Positions 15,244-23,648 of a stretch of 45,197 bases of DNA are shown piece after piece. Numbering within the stretch: position 1 is the first letter of the stretch; every line of letters starts with the position of its first letter. The translations under genes were made by a program, and so were the position numbers. The notes beneath the pieces are model-generated. The model was given only the letters and a program-made list of their open reading frames with translations. It was not told the DNA's origin and did no database searches. Source of the stretch: Desulfobacterales bacterium (GTDB lineage: Bacteria; Desulfobacterota; Desulfobacteria; Desulfobacterales; SURF-7); contig JANQFQ010000039.1 in NCBI GenBank assembly GCA_028277765.1, positions 1-45,197 on the forward strand. Direction: 5' to 3'.

Positions 15244-15305
15244 AAAACATAGTGCCTAAAGTGCGCTAAAGTGCCTAAAATTGTGGTCGTGATTAAAAAT
15301 AGTAA
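15244..15305. repeat. Composite TTTAGGCACTATG repeat, right copy (inverted)
   Basis: AAAACATAGTGCCTAAAGTG, then GCTAAAGTGCCTAAAATTGT and GGTCGTGAT, is the reverse complement of the left copy's order (ATCACGAC ... TTTAGGCACT ... TTTAGGCACTATGTTTT). The pair brackets about 2.7 kb. Confidence 0.6.
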
Positions 15306-15424
15306 CACAACCCAACACGTTGTTAAATAATCGACCATGTTACATTTTACATGATTATTGACCATAATAACACAAAAGACAATCCAACATTGAAGTGGCA
15401 TATCAAGACAAAAAAGGAAACATT

Positions 15425-15949
15425 ATGACAGCCCAAGACACCAAAAGACGTCTCCTGGATCACTGGATATGGGAACCACAGGCGTGCAAACCATTTGTAG
15501 CAATTTCTGTAGGTATCCCCGCTATTGTTTCCCTTGTCCTAATCCCTTTCCTCGGCCCCATGGCTTATATTGGTTTTCTTTTCGCCATTATAGGACCGTG
15601 CGTTGCGTTTGGCTACAGTTTCGTTGGTAAAAAGATTGCCCGGATTCTCAAGACCATCCCGTCTGAAGCAGGAACAGCCATGCAGGGACTTATTGTCAGA
15701 GGTATAATTGAAGCACCAGGAGTAATTGTCTTGGGACAGGAGACACTCGCTTTTCATCCGATCATGGGTGAATCCTCGGAAATAATGAAAAACGAAATCA
15801 AGGATGTAATGGAAGTGACCTTTTTCAACGGAAACCCGCTAATACAAAAGACAGGCTTCTGGTTCACGGTTCCAGGCCACAAAAGACTAGCCTGCGCAGT
15901 CCCGAATTCCTGTGCAGATGAACTAAGAAGATGGCTTGATGCTGATTAA
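15425..15949 (+). CDS. Membrane protein of unknown function with C-terminal PH-like segment
   Basis: The in-frame ATG at 15425 with AAAAGGAAA upstream is preferred to 15395, giving 174 residues. Two hydrophobic segments near the start (FVAISVGIPAIVSLVLIPFL and MAYIGFLFAIIGPCVAFGYS) form a hairpin in the membrane. The rest is soluble, with alternating beta-like stretches (GVIVLGQETLAFHPIMG, KNEIKDVMEVTFFNGNPLIQ, GFWFTVPGHKRLACAVPNSC) and a final helix, the outline of a PH/GRAM-like fold. I do not recognise a named family. It is a single gene between two repeat stretches. Confidence 0.65.
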   Translation: MTAQDTKRRLLDHWIWEPQACKPFVAISVGIPAIVSLVLIPFLGPMAYIGFLFAIIGPCVAFGYSFVGKKIARILKTIPSEAGTAMQGLIVRGIIEAPGVIVLGQETLAFHPIMGESSEIMKNEIKDVMEVTFFNGNPLIQKTGFWFTVPGHKRLACAVPNSCADELRRWLDAD

Positions 15950-16048
15950 AGCTGTCTAATATCTCACCACAGAGCCACAGAAGACATTTTTATCTCAATG
16001 GACTCCGTTTCTCTGTAGTGAATTATTTTTGCTGTATGAATGTTATGC

Positions 16049-16597
16049 TTACTTGCCGGATATGACTCGCTCGCACAGGTCCTCAATTTCAATTTCATTA
16101 TAGAACGCACCGATATCGTCAAGCTGGTGGGCGTCACTGTTGGTAAGCAGTATCAGGTTGTGCTTTTCAGCTACTTTCCTGATAACGTCCTGGTTCATAT
16201 CGCGCAGGTGTGACGGATTCTTCAGCTCAATCCCGTGGATATCCCCGTTAACAAGCGAATCAAGATTTTTTACATACGGATGCCCGGGATGGGCAATAAA
16301 CCTGAAAGTCAAATTATCCGGCAGGAATAGCTCCACCATATGGTATAAGCCTCTTCCTCTGGACCCTGAAAACATCACGTCAATCTCCTGGCCGGATATG
16401 ACGGTAATTTCACTGTTTAGCTCATTGTCAACAAGCTCTTTGACACCCCGCCCAAAGCTGTCGGAATAATGATCGGTAAGCGCGATTCCATCAAGCCCTT
16501 TTTCCTTTACTGCCTGAACAATCTTTTTCGCGATGTCCAGGTTTGGCCTGGGGCTGGCTGCGGCTTCACGGCAGTGCGTATGCAAATCAATCTTCAA
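16049..16597 (-). CDS. PHP-domain metal-dependent phosphoesterase
   Basis: A 182-residue protein made of one PHP domain: DLHTH at 4-8, ALTDHYSD, GQEID, HPGHP and NSDAHQ, which supply the His and Asp metal ligands of the PHP fold. Such stand-alone PHP proteins are phosphoesterases (nucleoside-phosphate or histidinol-phosphate type); the substrate cannot be told here. The start is TTG with AAGGAG eight bases upstream. It is a single leftward gene; a CACAGAG-type repeat lies on each side. Confidence 0.85.
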   Translation of the reverse strand: MKIDLHTHCREAAASPRPNLDIAKKIVQAVKEKGLDGIALTDHYSDSFGRGVKELVDNELNSEITVISGQEIDVMFSGSRGRGLYHMVELFLPDNLTFRFIAHPGHPYVKNLDSLVNGDIHGIELKNPSHLRDMNQDVIRKVAEKHNLILLTNSDAHQLDDIGAFYNEIEIEDLCERVISGK

Positions 16598-16804
16598 ACA
16601 ATGTACTCCTTCTGAAACTTCACGTCAAAGCAGAAGAGTATGGACGAATGTCTTCTGCATGTCAAGGGTGATTTTTCACCTCAGAGCCACAGAGAACACG
16701 GAGGGTTTGTTTTTTATCCCGGCCAAGGAGACGACAGCCGGGATAAAGACCTCAACCTTGCTGAAGCGGGATAATAATGCCTTACTTGGCGCGAAGTGTC
16801 GAAA

Positions 16805-16859
16805 ACGCCGTAGGCTGGATGTTTTTTAAACAATCGCCGTCTCCCGATTGTTTAAAAAA
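16805..16859 (+). repeat. ACGCCGTAGGC hairpin element, copy 3
   Basis: ACGCCGTAGGCTGG leads into arms TTTTTTAAACAATCG (16822-16836) and CGATTGTTTAAAAAA (16845-16859), a perfect 15-bp stem with an eight-base loop. Confidence 0.65.
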
Positions 16860-16998
16860 AAATATCTCTGTGTCCTCTGTGGCTCTGCATGCAGATCGTA
16901 GCTTTAGCGGAGTTCTGTGGTGAAGATTTCTCTGTGTGTCTCTATGGTGAACTCCTGAATAATATACTTTTCTCCACGCTATCTTTCTATGCTTTTTA

Positions 16999-17027
16999 TT
17001 GACAATTCACTACAACCTCGGGAGAAT
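16999..17027 (+). promoter_or_regulatory. Candidate sigma-70 promoter for the SDR gene
   Basis: A perfect TTGACA (16999-17004) is spaced 17 bases from GAGAAT (17022-17027, four of six). Transcription would begin about 35 bases before the ATG at 17069. Confidence 0.35.
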
Positions 17028-17068
17028 AGAACTGGTCTGGGAGACTTTGTCACAATCAGGAGCAGGCT

Positions 17069-17923
17069 ATGAAAAATCTGAAAAACAAGGTTGCGGTTGT
17101 CACAGGGGCAGGGAGCGGGATAGGACGGGCGGTAAGCGAATTGCTCGCGAAAAAGGGGTGCGATCTGGCCCTTGTAGATGTGAATGAACAGGGATTACAG
17201 GAAGCATCTGAAACCGTCAAAAATCTCGGCCGAAGAGCCTCAGTGCATGTTGTTGATGTGTCTGATAAAGAGCAGATGGCCCTGCTCCCGGAGGATGTAA
17301 TAAAAGAACACCATCATGTTCACCTGTTAATAAACAACGCTGGTGTTTTTGCGATCGCTCCGTTTGAAGAACATTCCATTGAGGATATTGAATGGGCTGT
17401 GGGAATCAATTTTTTTGGTGTCATCTATGGATGCAAGTTCTTCCTACCGTATCTTCAACAAGAAGAAGAGGGCCACATTGTAAATGTTTCAAGCCTGAAT
17501 GGCTTTTTCGCGTTTCCCACCCAAAGTATCTACGGCGCTACCAAATTCGCTGTACGCGCCTTTACAGAAACCCTCTGGACAGAGATGTACGGCACCAACA
17601 TCCATGTGACCGTGGTCCACCCCGGAGGAGTCAAAACCAATATCGTCAGCACATCACGGGGCGCGGATGATGGTATTAAGGAGAAATGGATAGACGCGTA
17701 TAACTTTGGTGTTAAGTACACACCTGAAACAGCGGCAAAAAGAATTGTCCGAGGTATAGAAAAAAATAAGATGCGGGTTCTCTTCTGCCCGGAAACCTAT
17801 CTCCTCGAATGGACAAAAAGATTTTTCCCGGTCATATCCCAGTACGGGGCTGCCTGGGCAAACCTGATTGTGAAAAAAAACAGCAAGCGGCTCAACCGCA
17901 TAATGAAAAAAATAAACGGCTGA
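17069..17923 (+). CDS. Short-chain dehydrogenase/reductase (classical SDR)
   Basis: A 284-residue NAD(P)-dependent oxidoreductase. The cofactor motif TGAGSGIG is at 12-19, NNAG follows at about 90, the catalytic Ser is in VSSLNG and the YxxxK in YGATK (about 156-160), then VVHPGGVKTNI. The Asp at the end of the second strand (VDVNE) suggests NAD over NADP. The C-terminal 60 residues after VKYTPE carry an extension with an amphipathic helix (LEWTKRFFPVISQYGAAWAN), as in SDRs of the acyl-reductase type, so the substrate may be lipid-like; this is inferred. GGAGCAGG precedes the ATG. Single gene. Confidence 0.88.
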   Translation: MKNLKNKVAVVTGAGSGIGRAVSELLAKKGCDLALVDVNEQGLQEASETVKNLGRRASVHVVDVSDKEQMALLPEDVIKEHHHVHLLINNAGVFAIAPFEEHSIEDIEWAVGINFFGVIYGCKFFLPYLQQEEEGHIVNVSSLNGFFAFPTQSIYGATKFAVRAFTETLWTEMYGTNIHVTVVHPGGVKTNIVSTSRGADDGIKEKWIDAYNFGVKYTPETAAKRIVRGIEKNKMRVLFCPETYLLEWTKRFFPVISQYGAAWANLIVKKNSKRLNRIMKKING

Positions 17924-18050
17924 TCATTCCTCCATAGAATCACAAAGAACACTGGAGAATAAAGTTTTTCTTCGTGACCCTCGTGCTCTTCGTAGTGAGG
18001 ACGATTTTTTCCTCTGAGGCTCTGTGCTTAAAAGCTGTTTTCAATCCTTC

Positions 18051-20234
18051 TTATATCTTCAACCCTCTTGAACGTGCCAATTCCTTGAGCTTTTTTTCAA
18101 TATCAGGATTTGACTCCATTAGTCGTTGAATATCGTCATAGGTGATCTCGTATACTATTGTAAGATCCTCCCTAGCCTTGACATCAGCGGTTCGAAGAGG
18201 CGTAAAGTCGGCTGCTGCGAATTCGCCCACAATAGCAGGCGGTTTAAAGATAATATCCGTGCCTGGTATTTTCAGAACTCCTTTTGCCAGAACATATCCA
18301 TTATTTTCCGTCCCCCCCTTCCGGATAAGGTAATCACCAGCATTCAGACGAATCTTGTTCAGTGATAGGGCAAGGTGCGTTTTTTCAGTAGCGTCTAATT
18401 CCCCGAATATCATGGTCCGACTCAGCAGTTCCCGGGCTTCGGTTAGATTCAGAAAGCGGGTTTTGACATCTGGGTTACTTTCTAAGAATTCTTTAATGAT
18501 ATGGGCATTCAGCATAACAATAATCCCGTAAGAAAGCGCCTTAACATGGGCAGTCCGCTTTTTGCTGCCGGTAACAAAAACCTGCTCTCCAAAGAAATGG
18601 CCGGAATGCAGTATAGCCACCTCCTGGTTATTTGATATCACGGAAAAAAGACCGAACCCGATAATAAACATAAATCCTTCATCTTCCATCTTCTCCTGCA
18701 CGATCAGCTGTCCTTTTGCAACCGGGCGGTAATCCGCTGCTTCACGAAGTATCTGAGCCCACCTCCCCATATCGATATCAGAAAACGGTTTTAAAAAACT
18801 GTCGATCGCTCTGGAGATGACCGAGGCGACACTTAAATTCTCAAAAGGAAAAAGATGATACGGCTCCACAAAGGAAAAATGCATGGGGGCTTCATTTTTT
18901 TCATCCTGACGGTGTCCCAAAAAAGTCGCCCTCACATCGTGCCCCATAAAATCCTGAATAGCCGGATGCAGCCCTGCTTCTCCTCCATCTGCAATGGTGA
19001 CCTCTCCTTCAAAGATACTCATGAGCTGATCATACCGCTTCTGGTTGATAACCCCCTGAGAAAGCATCTCCTGTGCACAAGTCATGCCCACGGTATCAGA
19101 AGTTATCTGGACTTCAGCAGGCAGACCGTGTAACATCCGTTTTCGAGCTTTCACTGAAATACACGGTATTGGATGGGATGTATACTGGAAGTAAAACTCT
19201 GTCCCAGCAATGATGTTCCATTGATCTATCTCCACTTCATGAAAATCAAAATGTACCATGACTTCATCAACTGGTTGGTCTAACTGCCATGAAATAATCC
19301 GAATCATCATCTCAAAGATCTCTCTCACAGTATATATCCGGACTTTTTTTCCCCTGCGGATCAGCTTTAGCAGGCCGCCCATGTGATCTTCATGACAGTG
19401 TGTGAGAATCAGGGAATCAATTTCATAAATACTCACACCTGTCTGCATCGCTAATAGGTCCCAGAACGGACAACAGTCAACCAGGACTGAAAGACCGTTA
19501 AGGCGCAGCAACATGCATGTGGTGGGGCCTTTTGCCTGAAAAGGCGACCCATATCCAAGCACCTGCAAAGAGAAAGCAAGAGCCGCAGGGAATCCGCCGT
19601 AATAGGGCGGGACCGGCCATGCCGGCGAAATGGTCTCTTTTTTTCCCGGCGTTATATCAAGTTTCATGCTTTCTCCTGTTTCATGGTCTTTAATCATAAA
19701 AACCATATTTGTTTTTCTTTCAACAGACCATTTCCCTGGGAGTTCGTTCCCGAATTCTTTACTGGATAGCAGCTGCCTTAGCTGAAAAGATTTCCCTTTT
19801 GCATTTTTAAGCAAGAAGAATTTTTTCTCCTTTAAATACTGGTTTCGCCATTTGGCTGGGACACCTGTTTCTTTTAAAAAACTACTGTCCGGGCCTTGAA
19901 ACGAAAATTTTATCAGATTTTCGGAACGGTCCAACTCTTCGGGAGTCCCCACGTGGAATATTTTTTGTTTCACGGTCATGGTTGCAAAGTCAATGCTATC
20001 TCCCTTGAACATGCTGCATAAAAAAAGAAAATCAAATGGATTTAAAACACGGTCTTCAAAGGTATTCATCCCTCCATGGACCATTATCCTTGGCCAGGGC
20101 AATTCTTTATCGATAATATGCTGGTGATAGCCCGAAAATCCGCCGAATAAAACAACCTCCCCTTTTATTCTGCACAATGCCGTACATGTTATTTTGTCCA
20201 GTAGCTCAAAACCGCTTATTGTTTTTTTGCTCAT
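18051..20234 (-). CDS. Metallo-beta-lactamase-fold protein with two C-terminal cyclic-nucleotide-binding domains
   Basis: A 727-residue protein in three parts. Residues 1-205 are a region I cannot assign. Residues about 225-450 are a metallo-beta-lactamase fold with the metal motif HCHEDH (279-284) followed by MGG, a second acidic/His region (ITSDTVG) and FLGHRQDE. Residues about 495-600 and 607-720 look like two cyclic-nucleotide-binding (Crp-like) beta-barrels: GQLIVQEKMEDEGFMFII ... GHFFGE and GDYLIRKGGTENNGYVLAKG ... IVGEFAA. The second arm of each lacks a clear RxA phosphate-cassette arginine, so ligand binding is uncertain. The likely role is a hydrolase gated or localised by cNMP-binding domains. 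GGAG precedes the ATG. It lies just after the polysaccharide locus, but is a separate unit. Confidence 0.85.
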   Translation of the reverse strand: MSKKTISGFELLDKITCTALCRIKGEVVLFGGFSGYHQHIIDKELPWPRIMVHGGMNTFEDRVLNPFDFLFLCSMFKGDSIDFATMTVKQKIFHVGTPEELDRSENLIKFSFQGPDSSFLKETGVPAKWRNQYLKEKKFFLLKNAKGKSFQLRQLLSSKEFGNELPGKWSVERKTNMVFMIKDHETGESMKLDITPGKKETISPAWPVPPYYGGFPAALAFSLQVLGYGSPFQAKGPTTCMLLRLNGLSVLVDCCPFWDLLAMQTGVSIYEIDSLILTHCHEDHMGGLLKLIRRGKKVRIYTVREIFEMMIRIISWQLDQPVDEVMVHFDFHEVEIDQWNIIAGTEFYFQYTSHPIPCISVKARKRMLHGLPAEVQITSDTVGMTCAQEMLSQGVINQKRYDQLMSIFEGEVTIADGGEAGLHPAIQDFMGHDVRATFLGHRQDEKNEAPMHFSFVEPYHLFPFENLSVASVISRAIDSFLKPFSDIDMGRWAQILREAADYRPVAKGQLIVQEKMEDEGFMFIIGFGLFSVISNNQEVAILHSGHFFGEQVFVTGSKKRTAHVKALSYGIIVMLNAHIIKEFLESNPDVKTRFLNLTEARELLSRTMIFGELDATEKTHLALSLNKIRLNAGDYLIRKGGTENNGYVLAKGVLKIPGTDIIFKPPAIVGEFAAADFTPLRTADVKAREDLTIVYEITYDDIQRLMESNPDIEKKLKELARSRGLKI

Positions 20235-20362
20235 AGCGCGCTCCGAAAAAATAGTAGTCCCGGATTTATTACAACTAAATTTAATCTACCAATAAATAAT
20301 AAATACCGCAAGTTTAGAAAATAAAAAAACTTTAAAGGGCTAAACAGCTTTCTCTGCATGCA

Positions 20363-21796
20363 CTACCAGGAGAAACAGCTTATCATAACAGACAGGTTGT
20401 GAATAAAATTAATTATTAACAAAAGCAGGACAGCTTTGCACAAAACCGGTGCTTTCTGTTGCAGGTTTTGCAATACATATCCGGAAAGAATCGCGATGAA
20501 AGGGAAAATTTGTATTATATAAATACTCTTAATCGTATCTCCTCTTCCTATTGATGGATGCATAATTAAAAACCAGAAATAACCGGCCATTGAGGAGACA
20601 AAAATTAAAAAGAAGAAAAACAACCCTATTTTATCCTCACCAACAGAACCGTGTGAAAAAAAATGAAACATATATTTTGCTCCCATAAAAAGACCTGTAA
20701 ACATGATGATTGTTGGCAGCAGTGCCAACAGGTTGACCCTGCCCAGATAGTTCCCGATACTATCCTTGTCAACAGCCAGACAATTCGGCACAGGAATTCC
20801 CAAAATACGTTCAAAGATAATATGCCTCATCCGGCCATAGCCCTTATCCCGAAATTCTTTTACCGTGAAGTACTCCCAGTAATCTCCCCAGGTATCGGTG
20901 TAAAATATCGGCACAAAATGGTTTTGGAATAAATCCCTTGTCGGATTAATAAAAACCTTATCCAGATCGATTCCAAAATAAAAATCAATCGGCTGGTTGG
21001 CAAATGAAAAATTCGGTTGCGGAGAAAGATTAAACGCAGTGAACGAACCATACTTATTCTTGAGCCCCATGTAGAACCACCCGCCAACCATAAAACTGAC
21101 AATCAGAATGATCGCCATTGTCTTTATAAGTGCTTTTGCCCTTGATCTTTGATAAACCGACAGGCACATCACCAAGGCAATTATAGCAGGCACAATGAGC
21201 ACACCCCACTGACGGGACAACATCAGAAGGCCGATACCTATACCCAGGAGGCATATATTTTTCCTTGTCCTGACATCCTTAACAAATATCATAAGCGCGT
21301 AATAGACAGCAAATACTGAAAAGAAAGCAACGTACGGTTCTCCTCGCACAAACACGAAAGTCTTATAATAAACTGGAAGCATCCCCAGAAATGCCAATGA
21401 AACGGTTCTGATAAATATTTTTTTTGGATTTATAAGTGTAATAATCAAAATTAAATAATACGTCAAACCGAGTGAAAGCATAACATTAAACAACTGCGCA
21501 CATTTCAGAGCCATCCACTGGGTAGTGCCAGCACTCCTGACCAATGCCGGAAAGATATAAGGAAGCGGTGGGCAGAAGAATTCTCTACTTTCAGCCGGAG
21601 AAGGCAATCGAAAGTTAGAAAGAATATCTATGTAGTACCAGTGATCCGGATTGTCATAACCGCACGATGGGTCATGCAGACACGCATTCAACAGTACAAT
21701 GCTGTTTATAAGAATAAAAACCACAACAATTGGCTTGTAAAGTTTCCCTTCAGAACAAAAAGAAGCGATAAGGGTTCTAAATTTTTTCAAAGTCAT
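20363..21796 (-). CDS. GT-C-type membrane glycosyltransferase-like protein
   Basis: A 477-residue polytopic protein with about ten hydrophobic segments. After the first (VVVFILINSIVLLNACL) a periplasmic loop has DNPDHWYYIDIL, an acidic stretch in the position of the GT-C catalytic loop, and further on LSRQWG follows another segment as in ArnT/PMT-like enzymes. Such proteins use polyprenyl-phosphate sugars to glycosylate lipids, proteins or glycans at the periplasmic face. It is the last gene of the leftward polysaccharide locus; the sixth of its large membrane or periplasmic products. The ribosome site TAAAGGA is almost adjacent to the ATG. Confidence 0.7.
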   Translation of the reverse strand: MTLKKFRTLIASFCSEGKLYKPIVVVFILINSIVLLNACLHDPSCGYDNPDHWYYIDILSNFRLPSPAESREFFCPPLPYIFPALVRSAGTTQWMALKCAQLFNVMLSLGLTYYLILIITLINPKKIFIRTVSLAFLGMLPVYYKTFVFVRGEPYVAFFSVFAVYYALMIFVKDVRTRKNICLLGIGIGLLMLSRQWGVLIVPAIIALVMCLSVYQRSRAKALIKTMAIILIVSFMVGGWFYMGLKNKYGSFTAFNLSPQPNFSFANQPIDFYFGIDLDKVFINPTRDLFQNHFVPIFYTDTWGDYWEYFTVKEFRDKGYGRMRHIIFERILGIPVPNCLAVDKDSIGNYLGRVNLLALLPTIIMFTGLFMGAKYMFHFFSHGSVGEDKIGLFFFFLIFVSSMAGYFWFLIMHPSIGRGDTIKSIYIIQIFPFIAILSGYVLQNLQQKAPVLCKAVLLLLIINFIHNLSVMISCFSW

Positions 21797-21860
21797 TCCT
21801 TTACCCGCCTGATTATATAACTGACCGAGCCTATACTTGATTTTACATACTGTGTAAGAT

Positions 21861-23645
21861 CTAATCGTGTTTCATTTGTTTCCAAATTTTAACTTTCACA
21901 ATATAACAGAGGGGAGTTTTTTTCCTTTCTATCACATGTATCCGGTCTCCATCATATGCTAAATGGTCATTCCACCTTGTGGAACTGATATATATCTCTG
22001 CTTTCTCATTCTTTACTATACAAAATTTCCTGTTATTGTTTTCACAATCTTCCATATACTGGGTTGCTCCCTTTTCAGCCATATGAAAGACTTCAGCGAC
22101 TCTTGCGCGTTCTTCTGCCATATATTCCCTGTAATTTAGGTAATAATCAATAATATCATCCGGAATAGTAGCACCTGCCACTAATATTTTTTCCCGTGGA
22201 TCGTTTCTATATTTTCTGAAAACCCATTCAGAGCCTTCCTTATAGCAGTTTCCAGCATAATCAGTTTCAAAACTCATCGAAGCCTTTTGGAGGCCGCCAG
22301 CGATCAATCTGTTAAAATATACAGACTGGTATGGATGGAGATCAGCCATATCATAAACGGTCAGCCCTATTGAAGCAAAAACACATCCATATAATACCCT
22401 TTTTAGAACATTTCGATTTATGGACTCTATAAAAAGAACAATTGAAGTTCCGCAAAGGACTGAAAGCACGGGAACAACAAAAAGAAAATGCCGCAAACCA
22501 TCATACAGGGGTGAACCGGTTATCATTACCAATATAATGGGTAAAAGAAATGCCGCCGTAAAAATCCCGAAACGGATTAATGTTATAAACTGTGCAGCCG
22601 TTTTTCTGAATCTCTTTAAAAACATAAAACATGACAAGATACCAGCACCTATGGCTATGAAATAGAACTCCGGCAGTGTAATAGAAAACCAGGTCAGGAT
22701 ATAATTCCATGGAACATTTTCAGATCTTATAAATTCCCTCTTGAAAAACATCATACCGCCCCATCCAAAATCAGAAAACTCAAATATTGCTTTAACGGGA
22801 TGCAGGATTGGAGAGACTTGTGCCCATGGCCACCATATGATCATGACGATCCAGGCAATAATAAATACGACCGAGACGGATATAATGGACATTAAGCTTT
22901 CTTTGAGCGGAAAAGATTTTTCCGGATTTAAAACACTCTGGGCGGTGAGCCGACCTGCTGCTATCAGAAATAAATAAAAAAATAATAAAATGCCGTTGAC
23001 ACGCACCCCCATGGCCAGCCCTATAACAATACCTGTTGTAACCACAACGCTTTTAGGGAGGCGCGGGAAATGTTTATAGCAGCGTATAATGAAGTATAAT
23101 GCGATCATGAATAGAACAGCGAATGGAATATCTTTTGAATTGTTAAACATATGACCGTAATATCTCGGCGTTACTGCCAAAAAAAGGGCCGAAAAAAAAC
23201 CGCCCATTCTCCCTGATAGAAGGCATCCCGATTTATATGTCATTACAATCCCAACCAACCCAAAAAGCGCGTTAACCAGGTGACGTGTCTCAAAAACACT
23301 TGATGACGTTAGCAGCACAACAACACTGGATGCCAGCTGTGTAATCGTTTCAAAAAATCCGCCATACATATAAAGGTTCTTATAGCTCAACGCGCTATGA
23401 TCCTGAAACAAAGAGCTGTACCAAAGGAGGATAGAAGAACCATAATTCTTCTGGACGATCTCGTCCCATATGATTCCGTAATCTCTAAAAGTGAAACATA
23501 TAATAACAAAAAGGATGAGGAAAAGCATACAGGCCATTCCCCTCCACTGTTTATCAGTCAATGACTGTTTAAACAGTACTTCTTTTATTGGGTTAATATG
23601 TCGCAATGAAATTTTTATGTTCTCAAAAAACATGACTATGCTCAA
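21861..23645 (-). CDS. GT39/PMT-like membrane glycosyltransferase
   Basis: A 594-residue protein with about eleven membrane segments. After the first (GMACMLFLILFVIICFTF) comes RDYGIIWDEIVQ, an Asp-Glu pair at the place of the catalytic loop in GT39-family enzymes (dolichyl- or polyprenyl-phosphate sugar transferases). The C-terminal 130 residues are soluble and probably periplasmic (YAGNCYKEGSEWVFRKYRND). The first start is TTG at 23645; an ATG at 23633 is equally likely. It sits 3 bases after the stop of the upstream gene, so the two are co-translated. Substrates are unknown. Confidence 0.75.
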   Translation of the reverse strand: MSIVMFFENIKISLRHINPIKEVLFKQSLTDKQWRGMACMLFLILFVIICFTFRDYGIIWDEIVQKNYGSSILLWYSSLFQDHSALSYKNLYMYGGFFETITQLASSVVVLLTSSSVFETRHLVNALFGLVGIVMTYKSGCLLSGRMGGFFSALFLAVTPRYYGHMFNNSKDIPFAVLFMIALYFIIRCYKHFPRLPKSVVVTTGIVIGLAMGVRVNGILLFFYLFLIAAGRLTAQSVLNPEKSFPLKESLMSIISVSVVFIIAWIVMIIWWPWAQVSPILHPVKAIFEFSDFGWGGMMFFKREFIRSENVPWNYILTWFSITLPEFYFIAIGAGILSCFMFLKRFRKTAAQFITLIRFGIFTAAFLLPIILVMITGSPLYDGLRHFLFVVPVLSVLCGTSIVLFIESINRNVLKRVLYGCVFASIGLTVYDMADLHPYQSVYFNRLIAGGLQKASMSFETDYAGNCYKEGSEWVFRKYRNDPREKILVAGATIPDDIIDYYLNYREYMAEERARVAEVFHMAEKGATQYMEDCENNNRKFCIVKNEKAEIYISSTRWNDHLAYDGDRIHVIERKKTPLCYIVKVKIWKQMKHD

Positions 23646-23648
23646 AGA

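Larger units (their letters stand above)
16598..17068. repeat. Intergenic region with hairpin elements and dispersed repeats
   Basis: No gene. Contains CACAGAG-type repeats (16679-16703 and 16864-16887), a perfect 11-bp hairpin TTTATCCCGGC/GCCGGGATAAA (16713-16723 with 16737-16747), the ACGCCGTAGGC element (16805-16859), a CGTAGCTTTAGCGGAGTTCT unit (16897-16916), and a promoter for the SDR gene. Confidence 0.65.

Noticed and set aside
20310..20362. CTTTAAAG followed by a T-run (minus strand) as terminator of the polysaccharide locus
   Set aside because: The palindrome has no room for a loop and no GC stem; not a credible rho-independent terminator.
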